A DNA stretch of 13,932 bases, taken from positions 1 through 13,932 of the forward strand of contig NVQY01000159.1 of assembly GCA_002400675.1 (NCBI GenBank). Reading direction: 5' to 3'. The translations under genes and the position numbers were made by a program. Below, one piece after another: positions 1 through 6,387 of the stretch; within the stretch, counting starts at the first letter, position 1, and each line of letters begins with the position of its first letter. Under the pieces are notes generated by a model. That model made no database searches, was not told the DNA's origin, and saw only the letters and a program-made list of their open reading frames with translations. The DNA is from Paracoccaceae bacterium. GTDB taxonomy: Bacteria > Pseudomonadota > Alphaproteobacteria > Rhodobacterales > Rhodobacteraceae.

Positions 1-682
1 GCAGGAAATCCTTGGCCATTGCCCGGCCGATGCCCGCATCGTTAACACCGCGTCGATGGATCTGGACGCGATCATCGCCGAAATCTCTGCCGCCCACGCG
101 GCAGGACAGGACGTGGCCCGCCTGCATTCCGGCGATCTGTCGGTCTGGTCGGCGATGGGCGAACAAATGCGCCGCCTGCGCGCCCTGAACATCCCCGTCA
201 GCGTCACCCCCGGCGTGCCCGCCTTCGCCGCTGCCGCCGCCGCCTTGGGCAGCGAGCTGACCCTGCCGGGACTGGCGCAATCGGTGATCCTGACCCGCAC
301 ATCAGGGCGCGCGTCGTCGATGCCCAAGGGCGAAACGCTGGCGAATTTTGCCACCACAGGTGCCACGCTGGCGATCCACCTGTCGATCCAGAACCTTGCC
401 CATGTGGTTGACGAACTGACCCCGGCCTACGGCGCCGATTGCCCGGTTGCGGTGGTGTACCGGGCGAGTTGGCCGGACGAAAAGATCATCCGCGCCACGC
501 TTGCGACCATCTCGCACGCCTTGGGCACCGGCATCACCCGCACCGCAATCATCCTTGTCGGTCCGGCCCTGTCGGGGACCGGTTTCGACGAAAGCTGCCT
601 CTATTCAACCCATTACGACCGCCGGTATCGCCCGCAAAGCGCCGACAGCCCGTGGTCAAGCTGGAGCCATGGCGATGACTGA
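1..682 (+). CDS. cobM: Precorrin-4 C(11)-methyltransferase, 5' end missing
   Basis: CobM transfers a methyl group from S-adenosylmethionine to C11 of precorrin-4, giving precorrin-5 in the aerobic cobalamin pathway in the cytoplasm. The frame is open from base 2, so the visible 226 residues lack roughly the first 30 of a family of about 250-260; the ATG at base 56 is internal. Family signatures visible are the [15 protein letters not shown] segment, the [19 protein letters not shown] segment (the usual GDPS loop reads GDLS here), the [20 protein letters not shown] segment and a C-terminal VGPALSG. It is the first gene of a tightly packed run cobM-cobB-cobA-cobF, and its stop (680-682) lies inside the start region of cobB, suggesting translational coupling. 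Identification rests on family resemblance and gene context; confidence is high. Confidence 0.93.
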   Translation, partial: QEILGHCPADARIVNTASMDLDAIIAEISAAHAAGQDVARLHSGDLSVWSAMGEQMRRLRALNIPVSVTPGVPAFAAAAAALGSELTLPGLAQSVILTRTSGRASSMPKGETLANFATTGATLAIHLSIQNLAHVVDELTPAYGADCPVAVVYRASWPDEKIIRATLATISHALGTGITRTAIILVGPALSGTGFDESCLYSTHYDRRYRPQSADSPWSSWSHGDD

Positions 683-2000
683 AACCACCCCCTCTGCCGG
701 CGGATTGCTGATTTCCGCACCCTCATCCGGCACCGGCAAGACCACGGTGATGCTGGGCCTGCTGCGCGCCTTGGCCGAGGACGGGTTGACCGTTCAGCCG
801 TTCAAAAGCGGGCCGGATTACATCGACCCGGCGTTTCACCGCGCCGCCGCCGGGCGCGCGTCGTTCAATGTCGACACATGGGCGATGAATGACGCCTTGC
901 TGAACGCCATCGCCGCGCAATCGGCGGGGGCCGACATCATCCTTGCCGAAGGGTCCATGGGCCTGTTTGACGGGGTCGCCAAGCCGGGCGAACTGGCGCA
1001 TGGCACCAGCGCCGAAACCGCGCTGCGCATGGGCTGGCCGGTTATTCTGGTGCTGGATGTGGGCGGTCAGGCGCAATCTGCCGCCGCCACGGCGCTGGGG
1101 TTCAGGATGTACAATCCCGACCTGCCCATTGCCGGGGTGATCCTGAACCGCGTCGCCTCGCCGCGCCACGAACGCCTGACCCGATTGGGGATGGAGCGCG
1201 CGGGCCTGGCCGTTCTGGGCGTGCTGCCCCGACGCGGAGACCTGACCCTACCAGAGCGCCATCTGGGGTTGATACAGGCGGTCGAACACCCCGATCTGGA
1301 AGCGGCCATTGCCGGATACGCGGCGTTCCTGCGCGAACATGTGGACCTTGACGCGATCAAAGCGGCGGCGCGTGCGCATCCGCTGAACCCCGCCGGGCCG
1401 CTGCCCCTGCCCCCCGCACAACGTATCGCGCTGGCACAGGACGCGGCGTTTTCGTTCACCTATCCGCATCTGCTGCAAGGGTGGCGCAATGCCGGGGCCG
1501 AAATCCTGCCGTTTTCGCCGCTGGCCGATCAGGCCCCGGCGCGGGACGCCGATCTGGTGTGGCTACCCGGTGGATATCCTGAGTTGCACGCGGGCACCCT
1601 TGCCGCCGCCGACACGTTCATGACCGGATTGCGCCAGCACGCGCAGACCAAGCCAGTGCATGGCGAATGCGGCGGCTACATGGCGCTTGGCGCGGCGCTG
1701 ATCGACAAGGTCGGCACCCGCCACGAAATGGCCGGGTTGCTGGGGCTGGTGACCTCCTATGAGAAACGCAAGTTCCATCTGGGCTATCGCAAAGCCTGCC
1801 TAAGCGCGCCGCTGCCCGGCTTTGCCACCGGCGACACCCTGCGGGGCCATGAATTCCACTATTGCTCGATCCTTGAACAACCCGACGCGCCCCTGGCCGA
1901 AGTGCTGGACGCCGAAGGCGCGCGCGTGCCGGAAACCGGCTCGATCCGGGGCAAGGCCAGCGGCACCTTCTTTCACCTGATCGCAAAGGCCGGGTCATGA
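675..2000 (+). CDS. cobB: Hydrogenobyrinic/cobyrinic acid a,c-diamide synthase
   Basis: CobB uses ATP and glutamine to amidate the a and c carboxylates of hydrogenobyrinic acid, the step before cobalt insertion in the aerobic pathway. The 441-residue product has the family layout. An N-terminal ATP-binding domain carries a P-loop ([12 protein letters not shown], residues about 14-25) and the [13 protein letters not shown] motif. A C-terminal class I glutaminase domain carries GGYPELHAG, the nucleophile Cys332 in [11 protein letters not shown], and GHEFHYC near 391-397. Two in-frame ATGs lie at 669 and 675. GGAG at 663-666 is 8 bases from the second and only 2 from the first, so I chose 675. 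An in-frame ATG at 447 would give a longer reading frame, but it lies inside cobM. The gene overlaps cobM by 8 bases and its stop overlaps the cobA start (ATGA). Confidence 0.95.
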   Translation: MTETTPSAGGLLISAPSSGTGKTTVMLGLLRALAEDGLTVQPFKSGPDYIDPAFHRAAAGRASFNVDTWAMNDALLNAIAAQSAGADIILAEGSMGLFDGVAKPGELAHGTSAETALRMGWPVILVLDVGGQAQSAAATALGFRMYNPDLPIAGVILNRVASPRHERLTRLGMERAGLAVLGVLPRRGDLTLPERHLGLIQAVEHPDLEAAIAGYAAFLREHVDLDAIKAAARAHPLNPAGPLPLPPAQRIALAQDAAFSFTYPHLLQGWRNAGAEILPFSPLADQAPARDADLVWLPGGYPELHAGTLAAADTFMTGLRQHAQTKPVHGECGGYMALGAALIDKVGTRHEMAGLLGLVTSYEKRKFHLGYRKACLSAPLPGFATGDTLRGHEFHYCSILEQPDAPLAEVLDAEGARVPETGSIRGKASGTFFHLIAKAGS

Positions 2001-2737
2001 GCGGGTTTGTTTCCTTTGTCGGCTCTGGTCCGGGCGATCCCGAGCTGATGACGCTCAAGGGCGTGGACCGGATGCAGCGCGCCGATGTGATCCTGTTCGA
2101 CGACCTTAGTTCCGGGCCGATCCTGACCCATGCGCGCAAGAATGCCGACCTGATCGGGGTGGGCAAACGCGCCGGGCGGGCGTCCCCGAAACAGGACCAC
2201 GTCAGCCGGTTGCTGGTCGATCACGCGGCCACCGGCGCGCGGGTGGTGCGGCTGAAATCCGGCGACGGCGGCATGTTCGGACGGCTTGAGGAAGAATTGC
2301 TGGCCCTGCGCGCGGCGGGCATCGCCTATGAAATCATCCCCGGCATTCCGTCGGCCTGCGCGGCGGCGGCGGCGGCGGGCATCCCGTTGACCCGACGCAT
2401 GACCGCACGCCGGGTGCAGTTCGTCACCGGCCACGACACCAGCGGCGCGTTGCCGGGCGATCTGAACCTGACCGCACTGGCCGACGCGCAGGCCATGACC
2501 GTGGTGTTCATGGGCAAACGCACCTTTCCGCTGCTGGTGGAAAGGTTGCTGGCGGCGGGCCTGCCGCCGGACACGCCCGCACTTTTGGCCGAGGCGGTCA
2601 GCACGCCCGAGCAATCCTTGCGCCGCACAACCATCAAAGCATTGGCGGATCAGTTGGCCGGCGAAATCGGCACCGCACCGGCGCTGATCCTGTATGGCCC
2701 ACTGGCGGATATGGGCGCAGAGGTGGATGATGTTTGA
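1997..2737 (+). CDS. cobA: Uroporphyrinogen-III C-methyltransferase (SUMT)
   Basis: CobA methylates uroporphyrinogen III at C2 and C7 with S-adenosylmethionine, giving precorrin-2, the branch point from haem into corrinoids. The 246-residue product is of normal length for a stand-alone SUMT. It has the N-terminal glycine-rich motif VGSGPGDPELMTLKG, a YEIIPGIPSA segment at 111-120 and GIPLTRR at 128-134. The SAM-binding loop usually written GDPxxFGR reads GDGGMFGR at 89-96, so the conserved proline is replaced. No CysG-type dehydrogenase/ferrochelatase domain is present. The start codon shares bases with the cobB stop (ATGA), a classical coupling arrangement. Because it sits in the cob run and not with siroheme genes, a corrinoid role is inferred. 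Confidence 0.94.
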   Translation: MSGFVSFVGSGPGDPELMTLKGVDRMQRADVILFDDLSSGPILTHARKNADLIGVGKRAGRASPKQDHVSRLLVDHAATGARVVRLKSGDGGMFGRLEEELLALRAAGIAYEIIPGIPSACAAAAAAGIPLTRRMTARRVQFVTGHDTSGALPGDLNLTALADAQAMTVVFMGKRTFPLLVERLLAAGLPPDTPALLAEAVSTPEQSLRRTTIKALADQLAGEIGTAPALILYGPLADMGAEVDDV

Positions 2738-3488
2738 CCTCACCCTGATCGGCATCGGCACCGGCAACCCGGATCATGTGACGGGTCAGGGGGCCAAAGC
2801 AATCCGCGCCGCCGATCTGATTTTGATCCCGCGCAAAGGCGACGACAAGGGCGATCTGGCCGGGATTCGCGAGGCGATCATTGCCGACACTCATAGCACC
2901 GCGCGCATCGCCTATTTCGACATCCCCAAGCGGCGCGCCGACAAGGGCTATCTGCGCGGCGTTGACGACTGGCACGGGGAAATTGCCGGGATATGGCAAC
3001 AGGTCATCACTGCCGCCGACCCGGCCCCGCGCTCTGTGGCGCTGTTGATCTGGGGCGATCCGTCGCTTTACGACAGCTCTTTGCGCATCGCCGCACGGCT
3101 GGACCCGCGCCCGGAAACCCGTGTAATCCCCGGTATCACCGCGCTTCAGGCGCTGACGGCGGCGCATGTCATCCCGCTGAACGACATCGGCGCGCCGGTT
3201 CTGGTCACCACGGGGCGGCAGCTGCGCGACCATGGCTGGCCCGATGGGGTCGATACAATCGCCGTCATGCTGGACGGGCAATGTTCGTTCCAAACGCTTG
3301 ATCCCGCCGGCTTGCGGATCTGGTGGGGCGCGTATCTTGGCATGGAAAATCAGGTGGCAATCAACGGCGATCTGGCGCATGTCAGCGCGCAGATAATTCG
3401 CGACCGGGCAGCGGCGCGCGCCACCCATGGCTGGATCATGGACATCTATCTGCTGAAAAAAAGCCCGCCCAAACACCCCGGGCGCTAG
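2730..3488 (+). CDS. cobF: Precorrin-6A synthase (deacetylating)
   Basis: CobF methylates precorrin-5 at C1 and releases the extruded two-carbon unit as acetate, giving precorrin-6A. It is specific to the oxygen-dependent cobalamin route, so it shows which pathway this organism uses. The 252-residue product has the tetrapyrrole-methylase fold signature LIGIGTGNPDHVT at the N terminus, ILIPRKGDDKGDL near 31-43, a WGDPSLYDSSLRIA loop and a VIPGITALQAL segment. Tandem ATGs lie at 2727 and 2730; GAGG at 2720-2723 is 3 and 6 bases away respectively, so 2730 is preferred. It overlaps the cobA end by 8 bases. A further upstream ATG (2694) lies within cobA and would add a non-homologous leader. It is the last gene before the riboswitch-led cobalt uptake genes. 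Confidence 0.93.
   Translation: MFDLTLIGIGTGNPDHVTGQGAKAIRAADLILIPRKGDDKGDLAGIREAIIADTHSTARIAYFDIPKRRADKGYLRGVDDWHGEIAGIWQQVITAADPAPRSVALLIWGDPSLYDSSLRIAARLDPRPETRVIPGITALQALTAAHVIPLNDIGAPVLVTTGRQLRDHGWPDGVDTIAVMLDGQCSFQTLDPAGLRIWWGAYLGMENQVAINGDLAHVSAQIIRDRAAARATHGWIMDIYLLKKSPPKHPGR
3456..3483 (-). terminator. Possible minus-strand terminator inside the cobF 3' end
   Basis: Read on the minus strand, GCCCG and CGGGC (3479-3483 and 3463-3467) can form a 5-bp GC stem with an 11-base loop, followed at once by seven T (3462-3456). No minus-strand gene ends here. Because the A-run also encodes the lysines near the cobF C terminus, it may be chance. If used, it would end antisense transcripts running back across cbtBA. 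Confidence 0.25.
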
Positions 3489-3529
3489 AATCGCCATTGC
3501 GCGACGGGTCAGTTCGCGGTTAAGTGATC

Positions 3530-3723
3530 GCGCTTGGTCCCACCGGTTAACGCCGGGAGCTAAGAGGGAATCTGGTGCGTCCGTCACGGACAAAACCAGA
3601 GCCGCCCCCGCGACTGTAAGCGGAGAGCGTCTGTCAAATTGCCACTTTTGCCGTCAGGGTATCCTGCGCAATGGGAAGGCCGGCAGAAGCATCGACCCGC
3701 GAGCCAGGAGACCTGCCAGGCGC
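3530..3723 (+). promoter_or_regulatory. Cobalamin (AdoCbl-type) riboswitch controlling cbtB-cbtA
   Basis: This is a class-typical cobalamin riboswitch aptamer. In order it has GGTCCC and GGTTAA blocks, a GGGAATCTGGTG segment, a GCCGCCCCCGCGACTGTAAG core near 3601-3620, a GGGAAGGC block, GACCCGCGAGCC, and the B12 box AGCCAGGAGACCTGCC at 3702-3717. A closing P1 stem can be drawn between GCGCTT (3530-3535) and AGGCGC (3718-3723). After it, a 7-bp hairpin (3738-3744 with 3749-3755) abuts the cbtB ribosome site CCAGGAG (3755-3761). No poly-T terminator is present, so control is more likely at translation initiation: bound cobalamin would switch cobalt uptake off. That mode is inferred. A weak TTGCGC-17-TTAAGT promoter (3497-3525) may lie just upstream. 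Confidence 0.95.
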
Positions 3724-3737
3724 AACGCTAACCAAAT

Positions 3738-3761
3738 GTCGTCGGGTGCGACGGCCAGGAG
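3738..3761 (+). promoter_or_regulatory. Candidate expression-platform hairpin and cbtB ribosome site
   Basis: Bases 3738-3744 pair with 3749-3755 (five Watson-Crick pairs around a GGTG loop, then a T-G and a G-C pair). The stem runs directly into CCAGGAG at 3755-3761, which lies 7 bases before the ATG at 3769. It is placed where a riboswitch expression platform would gate ribosome access. The pairing is seen; its role is inferred. Confidence 0.4.
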
Positions 3762-3768
3762 TATGAAT

Positions 3769-3939
3769 ATGACGACCACAACAATGACAACGGCCAAGAC
3801 CGACTCCGGTGTGATGCCGATCCTGTTCGCGCTGGTACTGGGCGTGGGCCTGATTACCGCCACCGGAATGTTGCAGGCTTCGGTATTGCATGACGCGGCC
3901 CACGATGTGCGCCACGCCACCGGCTTTCCCTGCCACTAA
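3769..3939 (+). CDS. cbtB: CbtB family cobalt transporter subunit
   Basis: CbtB is a very small membrane protein predicted, from its cobalamin-riboswitch control and pairing with CbtA, to be part of a cobalt uptake system. The 56-residue product has one hydrophobic segment (VMPILFALVLGVGLITATGM) followed by the family's conserved histidine-rich tail HDAAHDVRHATGFPCH, likely a metal-binding site at the membrane surface. In-frame ATGs occur at 3736, 3763, 3769 and 3784. CCAGGAG at 3755-3761 is 7 bases from the ATG at 3769, which I prefer; 3736 lies before the ribosome site within the riboswitch leader. The stop is 5 bases before cbtA. Transport function is a family prediction, not demonstrated by this sequence. 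Confidence 0.9.
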   Translation: MTTTTMTTAKTDSGVMPILFALVLGVGLITATGMLQASVLHDAAHDVRHATGFPCH

Positions 3940-3944
3940 GGCAC

Positions 3945-4649
3945 ATGTTTTCACGCATTCTGACCAGCGCGTTGTTCGCTGGCGCTGCTGCGGGGCTGAT
4001 TGCCGCCCTGTTGCAGCTTGTTTTTGTGCAGCCGGTTCTGTTGCACGCGGAACTGTATGAATCCGGCCAGCTGATCCACTTTGGCGGCGCGGGCGGCCAA
4101 GCCGTCAGTGCGGCGCAGGACGTCTCCGGGTTCCAACCCGTCCGCGATGGGCTAAGCATCCTGTTCAACATGCTGACCTATACCGGATTCGCCTTTATGC
4201 TGGTCGGGGCCATGTTGCTGGCCGAACGTCGCGGGCATCAGATCACCACGCGGTCGGGGTTGTTGTGGGGGTTGGCGGGCTTCGTCACCTTTCTCTTTGC
4301 CCCCGGTTTCAGCCTGCCACCCGAAGTTCCGGGCGTGGCTGCCGCAGACGTGGCCCCGCGTCAGGTCTGGTGGGTTGGCACGGTTATCGCCACCGCCATT
4401 GCCATGTGGCTGATCGCCTATGGGCGCAACTGGGCGGCATGGGGTGCCGCGATCGTGCTGTTGGCGTTACCACAGCTGATCGGCGCCCCGGAACCCGCAA
4501 GCTATGCCGGGCCTGTGCCCCCCGAGTTGGGCGCGCTGTTCACCGCCCGCGCGTTTGGCGTCGCGGTTGTAGGCTGGATCGCACTGGGCACCTTTGCAAC
4601 CTATTTCTGGCAACGCGAAGGCGAACGTCTGGACCTGCAAACCGCCTGA
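3945..4649 (+). CDS. cbtA: CbtA family cobalt transporter subunit
   Basis: CbtA is the main membrane subunit predicted to take up cobalt with CbtB for cobalamin synthesis. The 234-residue product has five to six hydrophobic segments at about 5-29, 71-93, 104-122, 141-159, 162-180 and 202-222. Family features visible are the QPVLLHAELYE segment after the first helix, the FAPGFSLPPEVPG motif near 118-130 and the RQVWWVG motif at 139-145. It starts 5 bases after the cbtB stop with only a weak TAAGG ribosome site, so it probably depends on cbtB translation. It would share the riboswitch control of cbtB. Histidines at 34 and 45 after the first helix could contact metal; this is inference. Confidence 0.9.
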   Translation: MFSRILTSALFAGAAAGLIAALLQLVFVQPVLLHAELYESGQLIHFGGAGGQAVSAAQDVSGFQPVRDGLSILFNMLTYTGFAFMLVGAMLLAERRGHQITTRSGLLWGLAGFVTFLFAPGFSLPPEVPGVAAADVAPRQVWWVGTVIATAIAMWLIAYGRNWAAWGAAIVLLALPQLIGAPEPASYAGPVPPELGALFTARAFGVAVVGWIALGTFATYFWQREGERLDLQTA

Positions 4650-4662
4650 AACACAGAAAATA

Positions 4663-4683
4663 CCGGGCTGGCAAACGGCCCGG
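4663..4683 (+). other. Intergenic hairpin after cbtA
   Basis: CCGGGC (4663-4668) pairs with GCCCGG (4678-4683) across a 9-base loop in the 51-base gap between cbtA and the next gene. There is no T-run after it, so it is not a standard terminator. It might stabilise the cbtBA message or lower expression of the gene downstream. Confidence 0.35.
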
Positions 4684-4700
4684 CACTCTGACCACAACAA

Positions 4701-5228
4701 ATGGACTATCAAATGAAACGTACCCTGGCACTCCTGACCATTGGCCTGATCTTTGGCGGCGGAATCGGCTTTCTGACCGCCACCGCCAACAGCGTCGCAC
4801 TTCCGGGCCACAGCCACGATGTCCCCGACGGCCATGGGGCCGAAGTGCCGATGAAAATGGACATGAAGAATATGAACATGGCGCATTCGCACAGCGCAGG
4901 ACTGGCCATTCCCAACGATGAAAATGCGCCCACCTTGGAAATTGCCGTCATCAAAGACCTCATGTCCGGCTGGAATCTGCACGTCATGCCTGCAAATTTC
5001 CGCTTTGCGCCGGAACACGCGAGCCAGCCACATGTTGCCGGCGAAGGCCACGCCCATGTTTATGTAAACGGCACCAAAATCGCCCGCCTATACGGCCCGT
5101 GGATGCACCTGACCGACCTGCCCAAAGGCAATGCAAACATCGAAGTTGTGCTGAATTCCAACGACCACCGCCCGCTAAGCGTCGAGGGCACCCCCGTCAG
5201 TGCAACAAGATCAATCACCGTCAACTGA
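4701..5228 (+). CDS. Exported His/Met-rich protein of the cobalt locus, family not recognised
   Basis: I do not recognise a named family. The 175-residue product begins with a basic-then-hydrophobic stretch (KRTLALLTIGLIFGGGIGFL, residues 6-25) fitting a signal peptide or membrane anchor. A linker at 37-64 is crowded with likely metal ligands (His 37, 39, 45, 62, 64; Met 51, 53, 55, 58, 60). A C-terminal domain at about 78-175 looks all-beta and keeps many histidines (94, 106, 111, 117, 119, 136, 156), including EGHAHVYVNG and YGPWMHL. Such ligand content suggests periplasmic metal binding. Its place behind cbtBA suggests cobalt capture, but Met-rich patches are more usual for copper. The start may be 4701 or 4713 (no strong ribosome site). 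Its last 18 bases overlap the convergent DUF1636 gene. Confidence 0.75.
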   Translation: MDYQMKRTLALLTIGLIFGGGIGFLTATANSVALPGHSHDVPDGHGAEVPMKMDMKNMNMAHSHSAGLAIPNDENAPTLEIAVIKDLMSGWNLHVMPANFRFAPEHASQPHVAGEGHAHVYVNGTKIARLYGPWMHLTDLPKGNANIEVVLNSNDHRPLSVEGTPVSATRSITVN

Positions 5229-5570
5229 CATCAGCACCGGCAACCGGGCGCGCAGACAATCGCGCAACCGCCCGCAGGGGCGCGCGTCCGTGATCAATCC
5301 CGCCTGTGCCGCAAGATATGTGGCACAGGTGCGGGCAATATCGCCTGCATCCTGCTGCGGGCGCACCCCAGCAAACACATAGCTTGCCCGCCCCGCGCCC
5401 TGAAGGCCGATGGTCACCGGCTGTTCACAGGCCCCCATGCACTCCACCATATCCACGGTGACCTGATCGGCCAGCCCGGCCTGCGCCAGCGCGGCACTGA
5501 TCGCCTTTCGATCCGCCCCGCGCCCTGTTCCGTCACATGTCGCGCATAGCAACAAGGTGACCGGCTGCAT
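5211..5570 (-). CDS. DUF1636 family cysteine-rich metal-binding protein
   Basis: This 119-residue protein matches the DUF1636 family (predicted metal-binding, thioredoxin-like), often found in cobalamin gene clusters; its function is not established. It has Cys 9 and 12 (LLLCATCDGTGRG) and Cys 44 and 48 (VECMGACEQPVTI), a layout resembling thioredoxin-like [2Fe-2S] ferredoxins, plus Cys 82, 99 and 105. No signal peptide is visible, so it should be cytoplasmic. Its ATG shares a base with the cobO stop (TGATG), so the two are probably made together. Possible roles are cobalt handling, or electron supply to the corrinoid reduction step; both are inference. Its 3' end overlaps the convergent His/Met-rich gene by 18 bases, and no terminator is evident between them. 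Confidence 0.85.
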   Translation of the reverse strand: MQPVTLLLCATCDGTGRGADRKAISAALAQAGLADQVTVDMVECMGACEQPVTIGLQGAGRASYVFAGVRPQQDAGDIARTCATYLAAQAGLITDARPCGRLRDCLRARLPVLMSVDGD

Positions 5571-6178
5571 CAGAATTCAACCCCCGGCTGCGCCTTGATG
5601 CCAGAGCGGAAGGGATGTTTGATCAGGGTCATCTCGGTCACCAGATCGGCAGCTTCGATCAGGGAATCCTTGGCGTTGCGCCCGGTCAGAACCACATGGG
5701 TCATTTCCGGTTTTTCGTCGCGCAGGAACGCCACCACCTCGTCGATATCCAGATAATCATTGCGCAGGGCGATGTTGATTTCATCCAGCAGCACAAAGCG
5801 GATATCCGGGTCGCGGATCAACGCCTTTGCCTTGTCCCACCCGGCCCGTGCGGCGGCAATGTCGCGCGCGCGGTCCTGCGTTTCCCAGGTAAACCCTTCG
5901 CCGGAAATGACAAACTGACATTCCTCGGCAAACCGGTCGCGCAGGAAATCCACCTCTCCGGTTTTCCAGTTGCCCTTGATGAACTGCACCACGGCGCAGG
6001 GCATTTCATGGGCGATACAGCGCATGATCATCCCGAACCCGGACGACGATTTGCCCTTGCCGGTGCCCGTATGCACGATGATCAGCCCCTTTTCACCGGT
6101 CTTGGTTTCCATCATCCGATCCCGCGCGGCCTTGATCTTTTTCATCTTGTCGCGGTGGCGATTGTCGTCATTTTCCAT
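5570..6178 (-). CDS. cobO: Cob(I)yrinic acid a,c-diamide adenosyltransferase
   Basis: CobO transfers the 5'-deoxyadenosyl group of ATP to the Co(I) corrinoid, forming the Co-C bond of the active coenzyme. The 202-residue product is of normal length. It shows the N-terminal basic helix, the P-loop variant HTGTGKGKSSSGFG (36-49), a VVQFIKGNWKTGE segment, a VLLDEIN Walker B-like motif, HVVLTGRNA, and the typical C-terminal ending HPFRSGIKAQPGVEF. The start at 6178 is chosen because homology begins there and CAGGA lies 7 bases upstream. An in-frame ATG at 6274 would add a leader unlike the family. The gene is transcribed divergently from the peroxidase gene and is coupled to the DUF1636 gene. It is separated from cobMBAF by the cobalt uptake genes but completes the same pathway. 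Confidence 0.95.
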   Translation of the reverse strand: MENDDNRHRDKMKKIKAARDRMMETKTGEKGLIIVHTGTGKGKSSSGFGMIMRCIAHEMPCAVVQFIKGNWKTGEVDFLRDRFAEECQFVISGEGFTWETQDRARDIAAARAGWDKAKALIRDPDIRFVLLDEINIALRNDYLDIDEVVAFLRDEKPEMTHVVLTGRNAKDSLIEAADLVTEMTLIKHPFRSGIKAQPGVEF

Positions 6179-6230
6179 CTGCAAATCCTGCGTGTTGCCC
6201 GTGCCGGCCAGCGCCGGTTCCGCCCGACAA

Positions 6231-6329
6231 TAAGACACTTGCGAGGCCGCGAACAGACCCTTGGCGCACACCATAAGGGCGGGTTTTGAACACTGTCGAA
6301 TTGATCCTTGCGCGAACCTGGTGTCTTAT
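6231..6329. repeat. 9-bp inverted repeat in the divergent promoter region
   Basis: ATAAGACAC (6231-6239) and its exact complement GTGTCTTAT (6321-6329) face each other across about 80 bases in the 209-base region between cobO and the peroxidase gene. The right copy contains the candidate -10 of the plus-strand gene. A 9-bp match in a region of this size could be chance. Confidence 0.35.
6301..6329 (+). promoter_or_regulatory. Candidate sigma-70-type promoter of the peroxidase gene
   Basis: TTGATC (6301-6306) and TCTTAT (6324-6329) each match the -35 and -10 consensus at 4 of 6 positions and are separated by exactly 17 bases. Transcription would start near 6336, about 50 bases before the ATG at 6388. 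No comparably good promoter was seen for cobO in the opposite direction. Confidence 0.4.
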
Positions 6330-6387
6330 CCGGCTTACCCGGCCCCCTCAGCCTTCCCGAGGCCCCAAAACACACAAAGGACCACAT

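Noticed and set aside
447..674. Longer cobB reading frame starting at 447
   Set aside because: The added segment lies inside cobM, is Arg/Pro-rich with no homology, and a good ribosome site serves the ATG at 675.
2361..2379. GCG-repeat in cobA as a phase-variable microsatellite
   Set aside because: It encodes an alanine run normal for this helix in SUMTs; triplet slippage would not shift the frame.
6179..6274. N-terminal extension of cobO from an ATG at 6274
   Set aside because: CobO homology starts at 6178 with a ribosome site; the extension is unlike the family.
5615..6289. Long plus-strand reading frame opposite cobO
   Set aside because: It is the antisense shadow of a confidently identified gene, with no ribosome site and no recognisable domains.
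6286..6387. N-terminal extension of the peroxidase gene from 6286
   Set aside because: It precedes the AAAGGA ribosome site, covers the candidate promoter and does not resemble the family start.
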